DNA of 64,000 nucleotides. It comes from Ophioderma brevispina. Lineage: Eukaryota; Echinodermata; Ophiuroidea; Amphilepidida; Ophiodermatidae. The first letter of the stretch is position 1; each line of letters opens with the position of its first letter. Positions 33,480 through 44,074 of this stretch are shown piece by piece. Location of the stretch: NCBI GenBank assembly GCA_023653785.1, contig JAMKCH010012549.1, positions 1-64,000 on the forward strand. The letters are read 5' to 3'. Position numbers and translations under genes: made by a program. The notes under the pieces were generated by a model, which worked only from the letters and a program-made list of their open reading frames with translations, was not told the DNA's origin and ran no database searches.

Positions 33480-34314
33480 GGTGACTCCTTTGGAATTAAG
33501 AAGTGCTCAATCCCATACAGGAGAGCGTTTAAAATAAGTTACAAAGTAAGACTCTGGAAAGGCAACCGTTTACTCAGAGTTTTTCACGCATAACCCTCAC
33601 TTACGGATCACAGGGTATCCGAATCTTCAGACGGATGATGACTCATAGTCGCGTCTTAACAAAGACATGTAGGTTATAACATGCGTGGGTTCACGACCTT
33701 TGGGCATTTCCAGCACTGGTCTGTAATCTTCCAAATAGTCCGATAGTGCTCAACCACACGAATAGTTGGGCGTAAATATAACTCATAGTAAACAGTATTA
33801 TTTACAGGTTACGATCTTGAATTAGAGTGCTCATCCCATTACAGGAGAGCGGTAAAATAAATTACAAAGTATAGACCTCGGAAAGGCAACCGTTACTCTG
33901 AGTTTTTCATCAGGCATCCCCATCACTTACGATCACAGGGTATCCGATCTTCAGACGGATGATTTGACTAATAGTCGCGTCTTAACCAGTATAAAAGACA
34001 GTATGTAAATACATGCCGTGGTGTCACCGACTGAGGCATTGCCAGCACGGTACTTATCTTTCCAAAATGCGAGGGGGCTTCAACACTACGAATAGTGGGG
34101 GTGTAATATACCCATCATAGTAAACAGTTATTTTTACAGGTGAGATTTTGGAATTAAGAGCGCTCAATCCCCTTACAGGAGAGCGTAAACTAAATTACAA
34201 AGTATAGAGAACCTCTGGAAGGCAACCGTTACTTCCTGAGTTTCAACGGCATACCCTCACTTAGATCACGGGTATCCGACTTTCATACCGGATGATGACT
34301 CCATAGAACTTTCT
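33480..34314 (+). repeat. Tandem ~330-bp satellite, two full copies and a partial third
   Basis: Copies begin about 33495, 33815 and 34150 with GAATTAAGA, then GCTCAATCCC.TACAGGAGAGCG. They continue through AAAGGCAACCGTTACT, CACAGGGTATCCGA and TTCAGACGGATGATGACT, and end in CATAGTAAACAGTTATTT. Differences are dominated by one- and two-base indels, often at homopolymers, as in raw long reads. Confidence 0.8.
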
Positions 34315-34438
34315 GGTTAAGACGCGACTATGAGTCATCATCCGTCTGAAGATTGGATACCCTGTGATCGTAATTGAGGGTATGCCGTGACACTCAGAGT
34401 AACGGTTTGCCTTTCCGAGTCCTATACTTTTGTAATTT
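34315..34438 (-). repeat. Inverted partial copy of the ~330-bp satellite
   Basis: GGTTAAGACGCGACTATGAG through CCTATACTTTTGTAATTT is the reverse complement of the first half of the neighbouring unit. With the third copy it forms a hairpin-like head-to-head junction. Such junctions can be biological or an assembly foldback. Confidence 0.8.
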
Positions 34439-34540
34439 CTAATATATATTATAATATAATATATATAGATATATATAATATCTATATATATATATTATAT
34501 ATATAATATTATATATATATATAATATATATATATAGAAT
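34439..34540. repeat. AT microsatellite
   Basis: Imperfect TATATA run between the satellite and the next inverted repeat. Confidence 0.85.
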
Positions 34541-34851
34541 GCGTAAGGAATTGTAAACCGACACACGGACGTTGCAGTTTACCACAAAAAAGTTAGTTAT
34601 TTGCTAGCTTTCGGATTTAATATCCTTCATCAGGCATCAATCGATGTTAATATGCGATTTGGACACATTCACATTTATTACCGCCCTGTTTCACATCGCT
34701 ATCTGGGTTAATGTAATGCTAATGGTTTTTTTACAATCCATTAACATCGATTCGATGCCTGATGAAGGATATTAAATCCGAAAGCTAGCAAATACCTAAC
34801 TTTTGCGTTGATAACTGCAACGTCCGTGTTTCGTGTTACAATTTCTTACGC
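34541..34851. repeat. Inverted repeat with hammerhead-like core elements
   Basis: The arms 34541-34652 and 34740-34851 pair over about 110 bases (GCGTAAG.AATTGTAA outermost; TTAACATCGAT innermost), around an ~87-base spacer. On the plus strand the right arm reads CTGATGA (34759-34765), then a stem-loop AGGATATTAAATCC, then GAAA (34780-34783) and GCTAGC. This is the CUGAUGA / stem II / GAAA order of a type I hammerhead ribozyme. Penelope-like elements are known to carry such motifs. The base expected to follow stem III (U) is A here, so cleavage is doubtful. Confidence 0.6.
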
Positions 34852-34914
34852 CTATATATCACCCTTAACACGACAGTCACCAAATGTGTATGGGATACGG
34901 CCAATTTCTCACGC

Positions 34915-35150
34915 TATATATATATATTATATATATATATATATATATATCTCTAGATATCTTCTAGAGAGAGAGCCGAGAGAGAGCGAGCTATAATAAA
35001 AGATATACTCCGATAGATCTAGATCTAAGATATATATATATAAGAATTTGATATAGCTCTATTCTATATATCTATATCTATAGTATATATATATATATAT
35101 AATATCTATCTATCTATATCTCTATCTAACTCTATATCTATAAGTACCCA
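34915..35150. repeat. TA / GATA / GAGA low-complexity region
   Basis: TATATA runs, GAGAGAGAG and CTATCTATATCTA units are mixed without a clear larger period. Confidence 0.85.
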
Positions 35151-36470
35151 ATTCCCGAACCGCGGGCACTTGGCAGTGTAACTGGCAGTGTATATTTCGT
35201 CTGATGAGAAACAATTAGGCGTTGAGTTTTTATTTCGTGACATATTAGTGAATTTAGTCGTCAGTTATTTTTAATGTTGTAAAATGTGAAGGCATACGCA
35301 ATACGAGCTTTTTCCTGTGTAGAGTTCCTCGTTCTCGTTGACCTTCTTACTAGACGTCTGACATCATCTCCTCTCACCTGATGCGTCCTTTGTCTAATAG
35401 TTCGGTTGCCAATAAGTCGATCTTCTCTGTGCTAAGCCCTAACCAAGAGAGTGGGTATGCATGGCTGAATGGGGATTTTACAACTGTAACTCAATCAACC
35501 ATTAGCAACAAGCCATGACTGAAATATGATTTTGATAAGGGGCAGATTTTCCTTCCGTTTGAGCTCATTATCCATGAAGTCATGAACATCTTTTATTTGC
35601 ATTTTTAGTTAACAATAGCCATGTTCAGATAATTTTTTTCTTAAATATATTTTTTTTATTGGTAAACCTGTTTTAATGACAAGGCGAAATTTGAGCGGGG
35701 AACCCTTACTGTTTGTTTTTGTTTATTTATCTTTTATGCCCACGAAGGAAACCTATAATCAAGGGTGAACATTACTTGTCCAAGATTATGGGGCAAAATG
35801 TTTGGCAAGGGGTCAAGAGGATCCGGTAAAATAATCATCACCTCTCCTTGGAGATTTTTGTGTCAAATTGTTGAAATCCCAACATAAATTACCCTTCAAT
35901 GACGACGCGCGGTCCCCCGAAGACAATGTTTCATTTAAATGCTACCCAAGATGATTTCTGCATTGTTGTTCCACGTAAAGCTGACAAGCTAATGCTCATT
36001 GCCCCCTGGCCTTGTGCTAAAGAAATAATTCGCATTATGCCACCTTGTCTTGTCCGTACAATATTAAGCAATAAATTTACCATCCTTTTCATCAAGATGC
36101 AATCAATTTACGTTGCTTGGTCGGCCTCCTGGGCTTATCTTTGTCCAGAATCTGTATGTATAAAGCAACGAACCATACTTTTGTCGGTGATGAAATCACT
36201 TCGTCTGACCCGACGGTCATGAATTCCCTTCCGCGTTTCTGTTACTTTTACCGAGACCAAAGGGTTCCACCATCTTAGTGCTTGTTTGCATTGGTTAATT
36301 TGGCGAACATTTCAATAAACATACCCCTGCTGGAAAGCTTATACGCAATAATGTCACGTAACATCCTACCTCCCAGATTAACGAAATATCAAACGGCATC
36401 ATTAATAAGTGATGACAGAAGTGTGGAGGGTATATGTAATGATTGTGCTACATCTTGGTTTGCTCAACAT
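35151..36470. other. No gene recognised
   Basis: A 107-codon plus-strand frame (35899-36222) has no motif I recognise. Confidence 0.4.
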
Positions 36471-36503
36471 GAGAGAGAGAGAGAGAGAGGGAGAGAGAGA
36501 GAC
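36471..36503 (+). repeat. (GA)n microsatellite
   Basis: GAGAGA run with one extra G near its middle. Confidence 0.95.
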
Positions 36504-38510
36504 TGCGGTCATTAAGAGTATCCTAAATCAAATCACAAATTCAAAAGGTGAGCGCCAAGATCATATTATAATGCAAAATCGACACATTTGTCCATTATAT
36601 CCATCGAAGTGCTCAAGGCGCCGCCGTGGAGCGCCTGAAGCTGTTACAACACAATGAGTAATCCAGAACAAGTAAATGTTTGTTGCAAGAAAGCTGCGAG
36701 GACGGGTAATGGATCAGCAAACAAATTAATATACGACACTGGATCCACAATGACTCGAACCCGGGGCGTATTGTTGAGAGTCTACCTTAAATTATAGCCG
36801 TGTAGAAAAAACTTAACCTTGACTAAGCGGAATTTATATTCCTGAATGTTTTTTACCATTGCAAAATCTGTGACAAGAATCTATGTGATATCTTTATATA
36901 TGAAACAAATATTGCCTCCCTATATTTGTGTAATAGTAAATATTATCATTTGGACACATTTGGCGTCTTCCATTTCACGATCCGCAGGCAAGTGGAATGC
37001 AAAACTCCAAAGTTGCCCACGTAATACTATATTGCACTCATAGGCAGTCAATATTTGAGATGGTCATATGGTCAGTCAGACAACTAGCCAAGAGTGAAGA
37101 ATCAAGAAAAAATACACTATGGTAACGGTACAAAAGTCATCCTCCTCTCTGAGCAAAGGTAAAACAGAGGTAACAAAAATAAGAAAACACAATTGTTGTG
37201 ATGAAGTGACAGGTCTCAGGTTTCTTTAGCTGGTGGTTAGACTAATCTTGTGACTATTTTATGATGTAGGTTCCTTAAACTCAGCTTTATAACTATATAT
37301 AACACTGACTATAACGGTTTCTACCTGTTGAATAGCATATATATTTTTTTCTTGAAAATCCAGAGCACAGCAACATCGAAAATAATGTACATCTTACCGT
37401 GCTCGAAAAGAGCAGAAAGCACATTTTTGGGTTAATTTATTTATTATAAGTATTATAAGTATTTATATATGGCAAGCACACCTGCGTTTAGAAGTACGTT
37501 CCTAAGGGGTGGCTTCAAACCTTAACTGCCCGTTGGTTATGATTTCTTTGCGCATTACCCGTTTTGGTTCAACTAGAAAGATCGGGAGCACCCATTGGTT
37601 TGATCCCCTGGTTCACAGGATTAGTTGTTTTTAAAATTTTTTCCTTTCCTCGGAGTTGCCTACAATGACATATACAGTGGCGTGGTTTTGAGGAGGGACA
37701 CAAGAATAATTCCCCCAATGGCAGTAATAAACATTTAAAAAGCACGTGCTGACTTAAATTTAGGCTTGACAATAACGTAATTCTTCGTGCATGTAAGTAC
37801 GTGCCCCCCCCCCCCCCCGCTGCGCACGCCACACTTGGTCTTAACCTGGGAGCTAGCAGCATTTGTAACACATCTCAAGTACAAAAGGTTTGAATGAGTG
37901 ATTAATATGTTGACAGACTCACAGGAACCCCTGAAACGCCTATTCTTACGTGCAGCAATTGTGCCTTAAGGAGGGGGGGCAAACACAGTTTGTACAGGGG
38001 CCAATTTTTAAATTGATCCAATCATGTTGAAAGGTATACCATGTTATTTGTCTACCATAAGGATTTAAGGAAGGAACAGTTTGTACTATCTACAACGAAA
38101 GTTTAAGAGTTATAAGGCTAAAAACAGCAAAAATCAATAAAAAGGGTCCATTTCAGTTGTAACAGTGTCAAATTTTAAGTTGCTCCGATTTAGATAAAAA
38201 AATGGGGCAAATTATTGATGGGTTCATAGATTAAATAAGGAAAGCTTTGACTGTCAAATCTAAAATACTTAGTTACCGATGTAGGTGCCACAGAAGGTCC
38301 ACGGCCAACGTGCATTCAATGGGGCTTGACCTTGGTTACCCCCACTTTCTAATCAAGCTTTTGTATACACTGTGATTGAATTCATTCGCAGCGCCGAAGA
38401 CTATGAAAGTTTGATTGACAAATTAGTTTAAAAATTAATGTATAATATAATCTTTAACGCATTTTAAAAGGGAATTAAGAGGAATTTTGTACTGGTTTTT
38501 GCTTTAAAAG
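36504..38510. other. No gene recognised; a B-box-like word and a C run
   Basis: On the minus strand GGGTTCGAGTC (about 36752-36762) resembles a tRNA B-box but lacks a good A-box. A run of 15 C occurs at about 37804-37818. The 100-codon minus frame across it (37569-37871) is not recognised. Confidence 0.4.
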
Positions 38511-38514
38511 AATT

Positions 38515-41345
38515 TAATGATGAATATGATGATATGATAAACGGATTTATTAGGCGCCTTTCCAAAAAGATCAAAGCACCTTACAAATTGCAAACATATA
38601 AACTACAGCAAATTTAAAACTCTTTAAAAAATTAAAAAAAGAAAAATACTAAAAATATAAAAAATACAAACTACTGCACTGGCAGGAAAAGGTGAAAAAA
38701 CCTCATTAGCTTACAAATAATATCTTAAGTTAAAACACACAAGTAGCAAAATATTCACAAATATAATAAAAACTGCATACATTTTGATCCTACAAAAATA
38801 AAATAGATTTAAAGGTAATGATCTTCAATAAAAGCAGTGATGAAAAAACGGAGGAACTATAATGAGGAAAAAGGTGGGTCTTCAACATTTCTTAAAAGAT
38901 TTGACATCGAATGCCATGCGGATAGATAGTGGTAGAACATTCCATAGCTTTGGGCCTAAACATGTGAAGGCTGAATCAGCAATAGCACGTTTATTCAATG
39001 GCACAACAAGGCGGGCGTGGGAGGATGATCTAAGGCCACCTCTACCACAGACATACGATGTCAACATCTCACAAAGGTAAGCAGGCCCTAATCTGTTAAC
39101 ACAATTGTACACATTCAGTAAGATCTTAAAGTTGATCCTCTGCTGAATAGGCAACCAATGAAGTTCACGCAGAAGTGGCGCAGCATTTGTACATCTATCA
39201 GCGCAGAACACGAGGCGCGCAGCGCGATTTTGAAAGTTTCTGCAGCCGCCGAATGTTATATTGAGATATGCCACCCAACAGAGAGTTGCCATAATCTAGC
39301 CGAGACAGAACCAAAGATCTCACTGCATGTGCACAAGTATCTTGATCAATAAAACGTCGGATACGACTAATGTTCCGCAGATGGAAATTGACAATACGGC
39401 AGATGGAACTGACCTGATGATCCATTTTAAAATGAGGGTCAAAAGTAACACCTAAATTTCTTTATGGAAGCAGAAGGATCAATCACTGATTCACCGATCT
39501 CCAGTCTTATGTCAGACAATATGTCGACCTGCCGGGGAAAAGAGATGAGGAAAAAAACTGTTTTGGAGTCATTTAAATTCAATTTGTTTGCCAGCATCCA
39601 TCCTCTCATCTCGGCAATACAACTTGTAAGTCTACGCTGAGCCCGATCAAAATCACCAGACACTTTGGGTCAAAGCGAACATACAACTGAGTGTCGTCAG
39701 CATAAACATGATAGGCGATTTGAAATCGACGAAGAATAGCGGTGACAGGCTTTGAATAGAGCGTGAAGATCGGTGGACCAGCAACTGATCCTTGAGGAAC
39801 GCCATATTTCAGGGGGTGATTTGAAGAAAATTCTCCAAGAACACAAACTCTGCTAGAACGATTAGTAATGTATGATTTGAACCAATTTAAAACCGAGCCA
39901 TTGATACCATAATCACTTTTGAGCCTATCAACAAGAATATTGTGATCAATGGTATCAAAAGCTGCTGACATATCTAATAAAACGAGCATAACAATTTTAC
40001 CGTGACCAAGTTCTTGAATAATGTCACTTTTCACCTTGAGAAGGGCTGTTTCAGTACTGTGAGCAGGTTTATACGCAGACTGAAATTTATCAGTAAGGTC
40101 TTTTGAATGCAGATATTCATTCAGTCTTGAAACAGTCGGATTCTCAAGGATCTTGCCAAGGGTCGGAAGGTTCGAAACCGGACGGTAATTTTTCAAGATG
40201 TCACGATCAAGATTGGTCTTTTTAATCAGAGGTGTAATCACAGCCTGCCGAAGAACAGATGGAAAAAGACCCTCCCTGAAGGAATTGTTGATCATTGACT
40301 TGATAAAAGGAGTTAAAACATCAACACAATCTTTCAGCAACCAGGTGGGCATGGGATCCAGGAAACTAGTTTTATTGGGAATTTCAAAATTATTTTTCTA
40401 ACCTCAACAACTTCATCTACAGGAGTGAAGTTTTCAAACCCATCAACACTTGTATTGCACATAATATAATCATGGGCATTGTTTGAGTTGTGAGTACCAA
40501 TATTACAACTGTTTTGAACATAATGAGACATATTTGAATGAGCATTATTGATATTACACTGATCAAGTTCATCCCTGATTTTGTCAATTTTGTCAGTAAA
40601 AAAGTCGGCGAATTTGTTACTGAGAGCTTCATTTGATGATGATGATGGAAATATTTTACTAGAATTATTGAGCAATGAATTTAGAGTACGATATATGGTT
40701 TTCGAATCGGCACCTTTCAGTTTATCTTTATAATATTTCGTTTTTGAAGCAACAATTAAGGATTGAACGATGTTATTTTGTTTGACATAATCATCTCTAT
40801 CACTATCACTGAGAGTCTTACGCCATTTCCTTTCACGTCTCCGACGTTCCCTCCGTGCTTTTCTAACCTCTTCGTCAAACCACGATGGACTTTTGATGAT
40901 TCTTTGAGAACGTGATTTCTCAGGACAATGTTTATCCAGTATACGGCGAACCTCAGTATTGTTACCTTTACATTGCTCATCAGGATCACTTAATATCATA
41001 AGATTATGCATTTCAGTTGATAACTCGGTCTTGAAGGCATCTAAATCAAGATCTCTGTAATTTCTCGCTGTAATGATTTTCCTTTCTTGCACAGGCTTGG
41101 ATTTGCTTATCTTACATTCGATCATATGATGATCAGAGCCATGCCGGTTTGGTGAAACTATACAATCAATTAGCAATCCATCGTCTGGATGACTGATAAC
41201 ATGATCCAGTGTATGGCCCTTCTTATGTGTAGGACCTTCAACAAATTGAAACAAAATTGTATTGGGACAGCAATGTAAGATAATTTGCAACCTCTGGCTT
41301 AGAAGGCTCATCAACGTGAAAATTGAATGTGGACGCATGTGGTCC
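38515..41345 (-). mobile_element. CR1/L2-like LINE, 5' truncated
   Basis: The minus strand carries endonuclease C-terminal sequence, a full reverse transcriptase and the C-terminal region typical of CR1/L2-type LINEs. A 3' end follows near 38515 with AAGGCGCCTAATAAATCCG and degenerate ATC/ATT trinucleotides, the usual short-repeat tail of this group. The 5' end stops inside the endonuclease near the FNFHVDEP motif (about 41325), as expected of truncated target-primed insertion. No target duplication was readable. Confidence 0.85.
38882..41345 (-). pseudogene. CR1/L2-like endonuclease-reverse transcriptase ORF2, frameshifted
   Basis: ORF2 proteins of this group nick target DNA and reverse-transcribe the element RNA. 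Segments in order are: endonuclease tail (FNFHVDEPSKPEVANYL; THKKGHTLDHVIS; GSDHHMIECK; 41330-41090); linker with a basic KARRERRRRERKWRK run; reverse transcriptase with KNYRPVSNL, FQSAYKPAHSTETALLK, MSAAFDTIDH, GVPQGSVAGPP and the catalytic YADDTQLY (about 39680-39704); then SRLDYGNSLL, NRAARLV and LHWLPIQQRINFKILL. The frame shifts near 41250, 40380, 39665, 39445 and 39230, yet almost no in-frame stops occur. Single-base indels, possibly sequencing error, are therefore the main lesion besides 5' truncation. Confidence 0.85.
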
Positions 41346-42857
41346 ATTGGACTCTAGCTCTGAAGGTTGTGGGTTAGGGGGAAATCGTTTTTATTATTCA
41401 CAGATTTATGAGGTTTAAGGAAAATATAAGTCCCTTAATGTAAACTTTTTTATACAGTAATATGGTAAAGATGCGCTTTATTCCGTTAAAAAAGATATGA
41501 ATATTAATTTTTGTAAATTTATGCATATTTCGAGATTATTAGTATTATTATTTTATTATTATTAGTATGTAGTAACATTTCTAAAATATGTACAAACATC
41601 TATGAAGTTTAGATTACTTGCAACTTCTTATTAGAATGGGTGATCGTGGCCCTTGAACCTGGATAGCTATGACTGAAATAATTTAAATTTAGATTCATGT
41701 CCTGAATCCAAATATCCATAACACACTGACGAATAGAGACAATTGTTTCGTGTTATAATATTTCAGGCCAACCCAATCGTTCTTATGATAAACACGTGTG
41801 CTGTGAATATTGAGCTGGAGGATCTTTTCCCACATTAATTAGACGAAACTAAATGATTGTCATACACCAGCAAGCACGGCTAATAAATTAAATTAAGTAA
41901 TTTGTTCAACACACGCCATTTTTAAAAACAAAATAAAACAATAGAAATTAAAGGCATTGATGAAAAAGAAAGGGAATTCAGCATATTTAGATTAATGTCA
42001 TGACATAAGTTATATCAACGGGTATTTTGGACGTGTTTGAGAGTTGTGCGTGGCTTCCGTTGATAAGGTAATATAACACCAGTGATATCACGACTCTAGC
42101 AAGAAGCTGATCTGGAGAGACTTAACGCCCGTCTCCTCAAGCTAGGGCAGGTATAGACACGGTATCATATGATCGCCCTTTGGGAAATAGAGAACGTGGT
42201 GAAATTGGATAGATTACGATATGTGGGACTTCTGAACTATTTCTAGTAGAACTAGAGCCGCGCGAAACTATTTCTAAATAACAAAATTCGGTCATACAAA
42301 CCGTCCGTTATTCCGTTAACGACAGCCATAGTGTAAACAAAATGAGCAACAACGGCAGACTACAGACAGAAACAAAAACCTTCCAGGATGATTATTTTCT
42401 TCAATTTTTGCAAGAAACACAACGCTTAACAGAGATCGAAAAGAAAATAGAGACACCTTGCGTCCGAAGCACGAAATGCCTTGCGGCATGGTAACATTTC
42501 AACATCCTCTGAGCCATGAAGCAAAAGGATGAGAATTATAGGAAGCATGTGCCAGGACAAATAGCTTTTAAATAAAAATGCATATCGGATGTTCGATTAC
42601 TAAAGTCAACGGAACACTGCAGGAGCAAGAAACGCATTATTTTCACTGACTCTACGATGCCCTGGGAATTCGAGCACGGTGTCGTAATTATTGTTGTAAT
42701 CAAAGGCACAAAGGTTTTTTTTTATTATCTGGTGCTAAATTATTCGAGCATAAAGCTGTACAAGAACAGCCGGTAGAGTGATGAAATTACTTTTCCTCGC
42801 GAGTGCAAATGAGGGACCTATATTGCTTGACAATTAATTTACGAAACACTTTAGGTT
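41346..42857. other. No gene recognised
   Basis: Contains an ATT trinucleotide tract near 41536-41566; otherwise nothing stands out. Confidence 0.5.
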
Positions 42858-42896
42858 GTGGCAAAACATGTTTATAGTTTATCATGTGTAAAAATA

Positions 42897-43092
42897 TGCG
42901 TGCAGGTGGGATGTGTGTGTGTTGGGGAGGTGTGCATGTGTTTGTATGTTTGGGTGTGTGCGTGTTGTAGATGTGTGTGTGTATGTGTGTTTATGTTCAC
43001 ACAAGATTCACTTCAAGAACTTCGTACCTCAATATACAGTGTTGAAATGTTCCCCACAAGGAAGGAAAATTATATATAGAGAGAGATTATAT

Positions 43093-43135
<43 letters not shown>

Positions 43136-43138
43136 TAT

Positions 43139-43174
<36 letters not shown>
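42897..43174. repeat. GT-rich tract followed by a (TA)n microsatellite
   Basis: Interrupted GTGTGTG units (to about 42991), then TATATA from about 43084 to 43174. Cys/Val-rich and Tyr/Ile-rich peptides predicted here are artefacts. Confidence 0.9.
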
Positions 43175-44049
43175 CTTAACGTCCCTTAAACCTTCAAAAA
43201 CCCACTTTTCAAAAAAATCACAGAGCGGACCCCTGCCTTGGTTAGTGGAAAATTGCTCCTAGATCTGACAACAAAAGTACTGCTACCTCACTTTTTGTGG
43301 TGATTGTCAGATTTTTTCTCTAGAGATGTTAGGGATATATAACCATATGGATATCACATTGTAAATTAGTGACCGACAATCATTCAAAAGATCAAAACAA
43401 TTATATGTTCTGTTAATATATTTCTTAATATGCAGTTTTACAGAAGATCTCTCAGGAGGTTTTGGGCCAATAGAGGGCCTATATGACAAGATTCTTGCAT
43501 TTAAAATGTATTTATTGAAAACCATGGCCGGGGTGTGGCCATATGGTGATTTGATCAGCATCAACGATTTTTGGTGACGGTGTGAACCCCACACAGGCAT
43601 CAGGAGGTGGTTGAGGCTGTCCCATAAAATTACAATAGTGGGGACAGTGTCCTCCACCTTCTCCTGCCAGGCCAATACCAGTGTGGGTGCCAATGGTGCT
43701 GTGACTTGACCTTTTTCTCTTGTTTTCACCTTAATCTACCAATCATAGAATAAGAGTAGATTATGCAATTAACATCAAGTACATGGGATAATAACATCTT
43801 TAGGGTGAGGAACCCTAACAGAAACCTCTACTGACAACTCGCACACTGCCAGCGCGTCAGTATATGGCAGAAACCCTTCATGAATTATGGAGTACAATAG
43901 AAGAAAGGCCGTAGAGCCCATGGCCATAAGGGTACCATCTAGATGGTTCAAAATCGCCCAGTCAGCACTACTCAGAGGCTAGACCTCAGAATGAGTTCTG
44001 CAGTCAAAGTCACGAGGAGGCTCCAAGATGGAGAGGGGGAAGCTTCAGG
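43175..44049. other. No gene recognised; may include the 5' region of the RTE-like element
   Basis: A 140-codon minus-strand frame (43307-43729) is the longest single open frame nearby, but no domain is recognised. Part of 43850-44049 may be 5' sequence of the downstream LINE. Confidence 0.35.
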
Positions 44050-44074
44050 ATGGATAAAAGTAGGAAGGACTGGA

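Noticed and set aside
36735..36800. Possible tRNA on the minus strand (GGGTTCGAGTC)
   Set aside because: The A-box region does not match, and acceptor ends do not pair.
38862..39352. Plus-strand frames across 38.9-39.4 kb
   Set aside because: Shadows of the minus-strand CR1/L2-like LINE C-terminus.
43307..43729. 140-codon minus-strand frame
   Set aside because: No recognised motif; lies in sequence that may be flank or 5' region of the RTE-like LINE.
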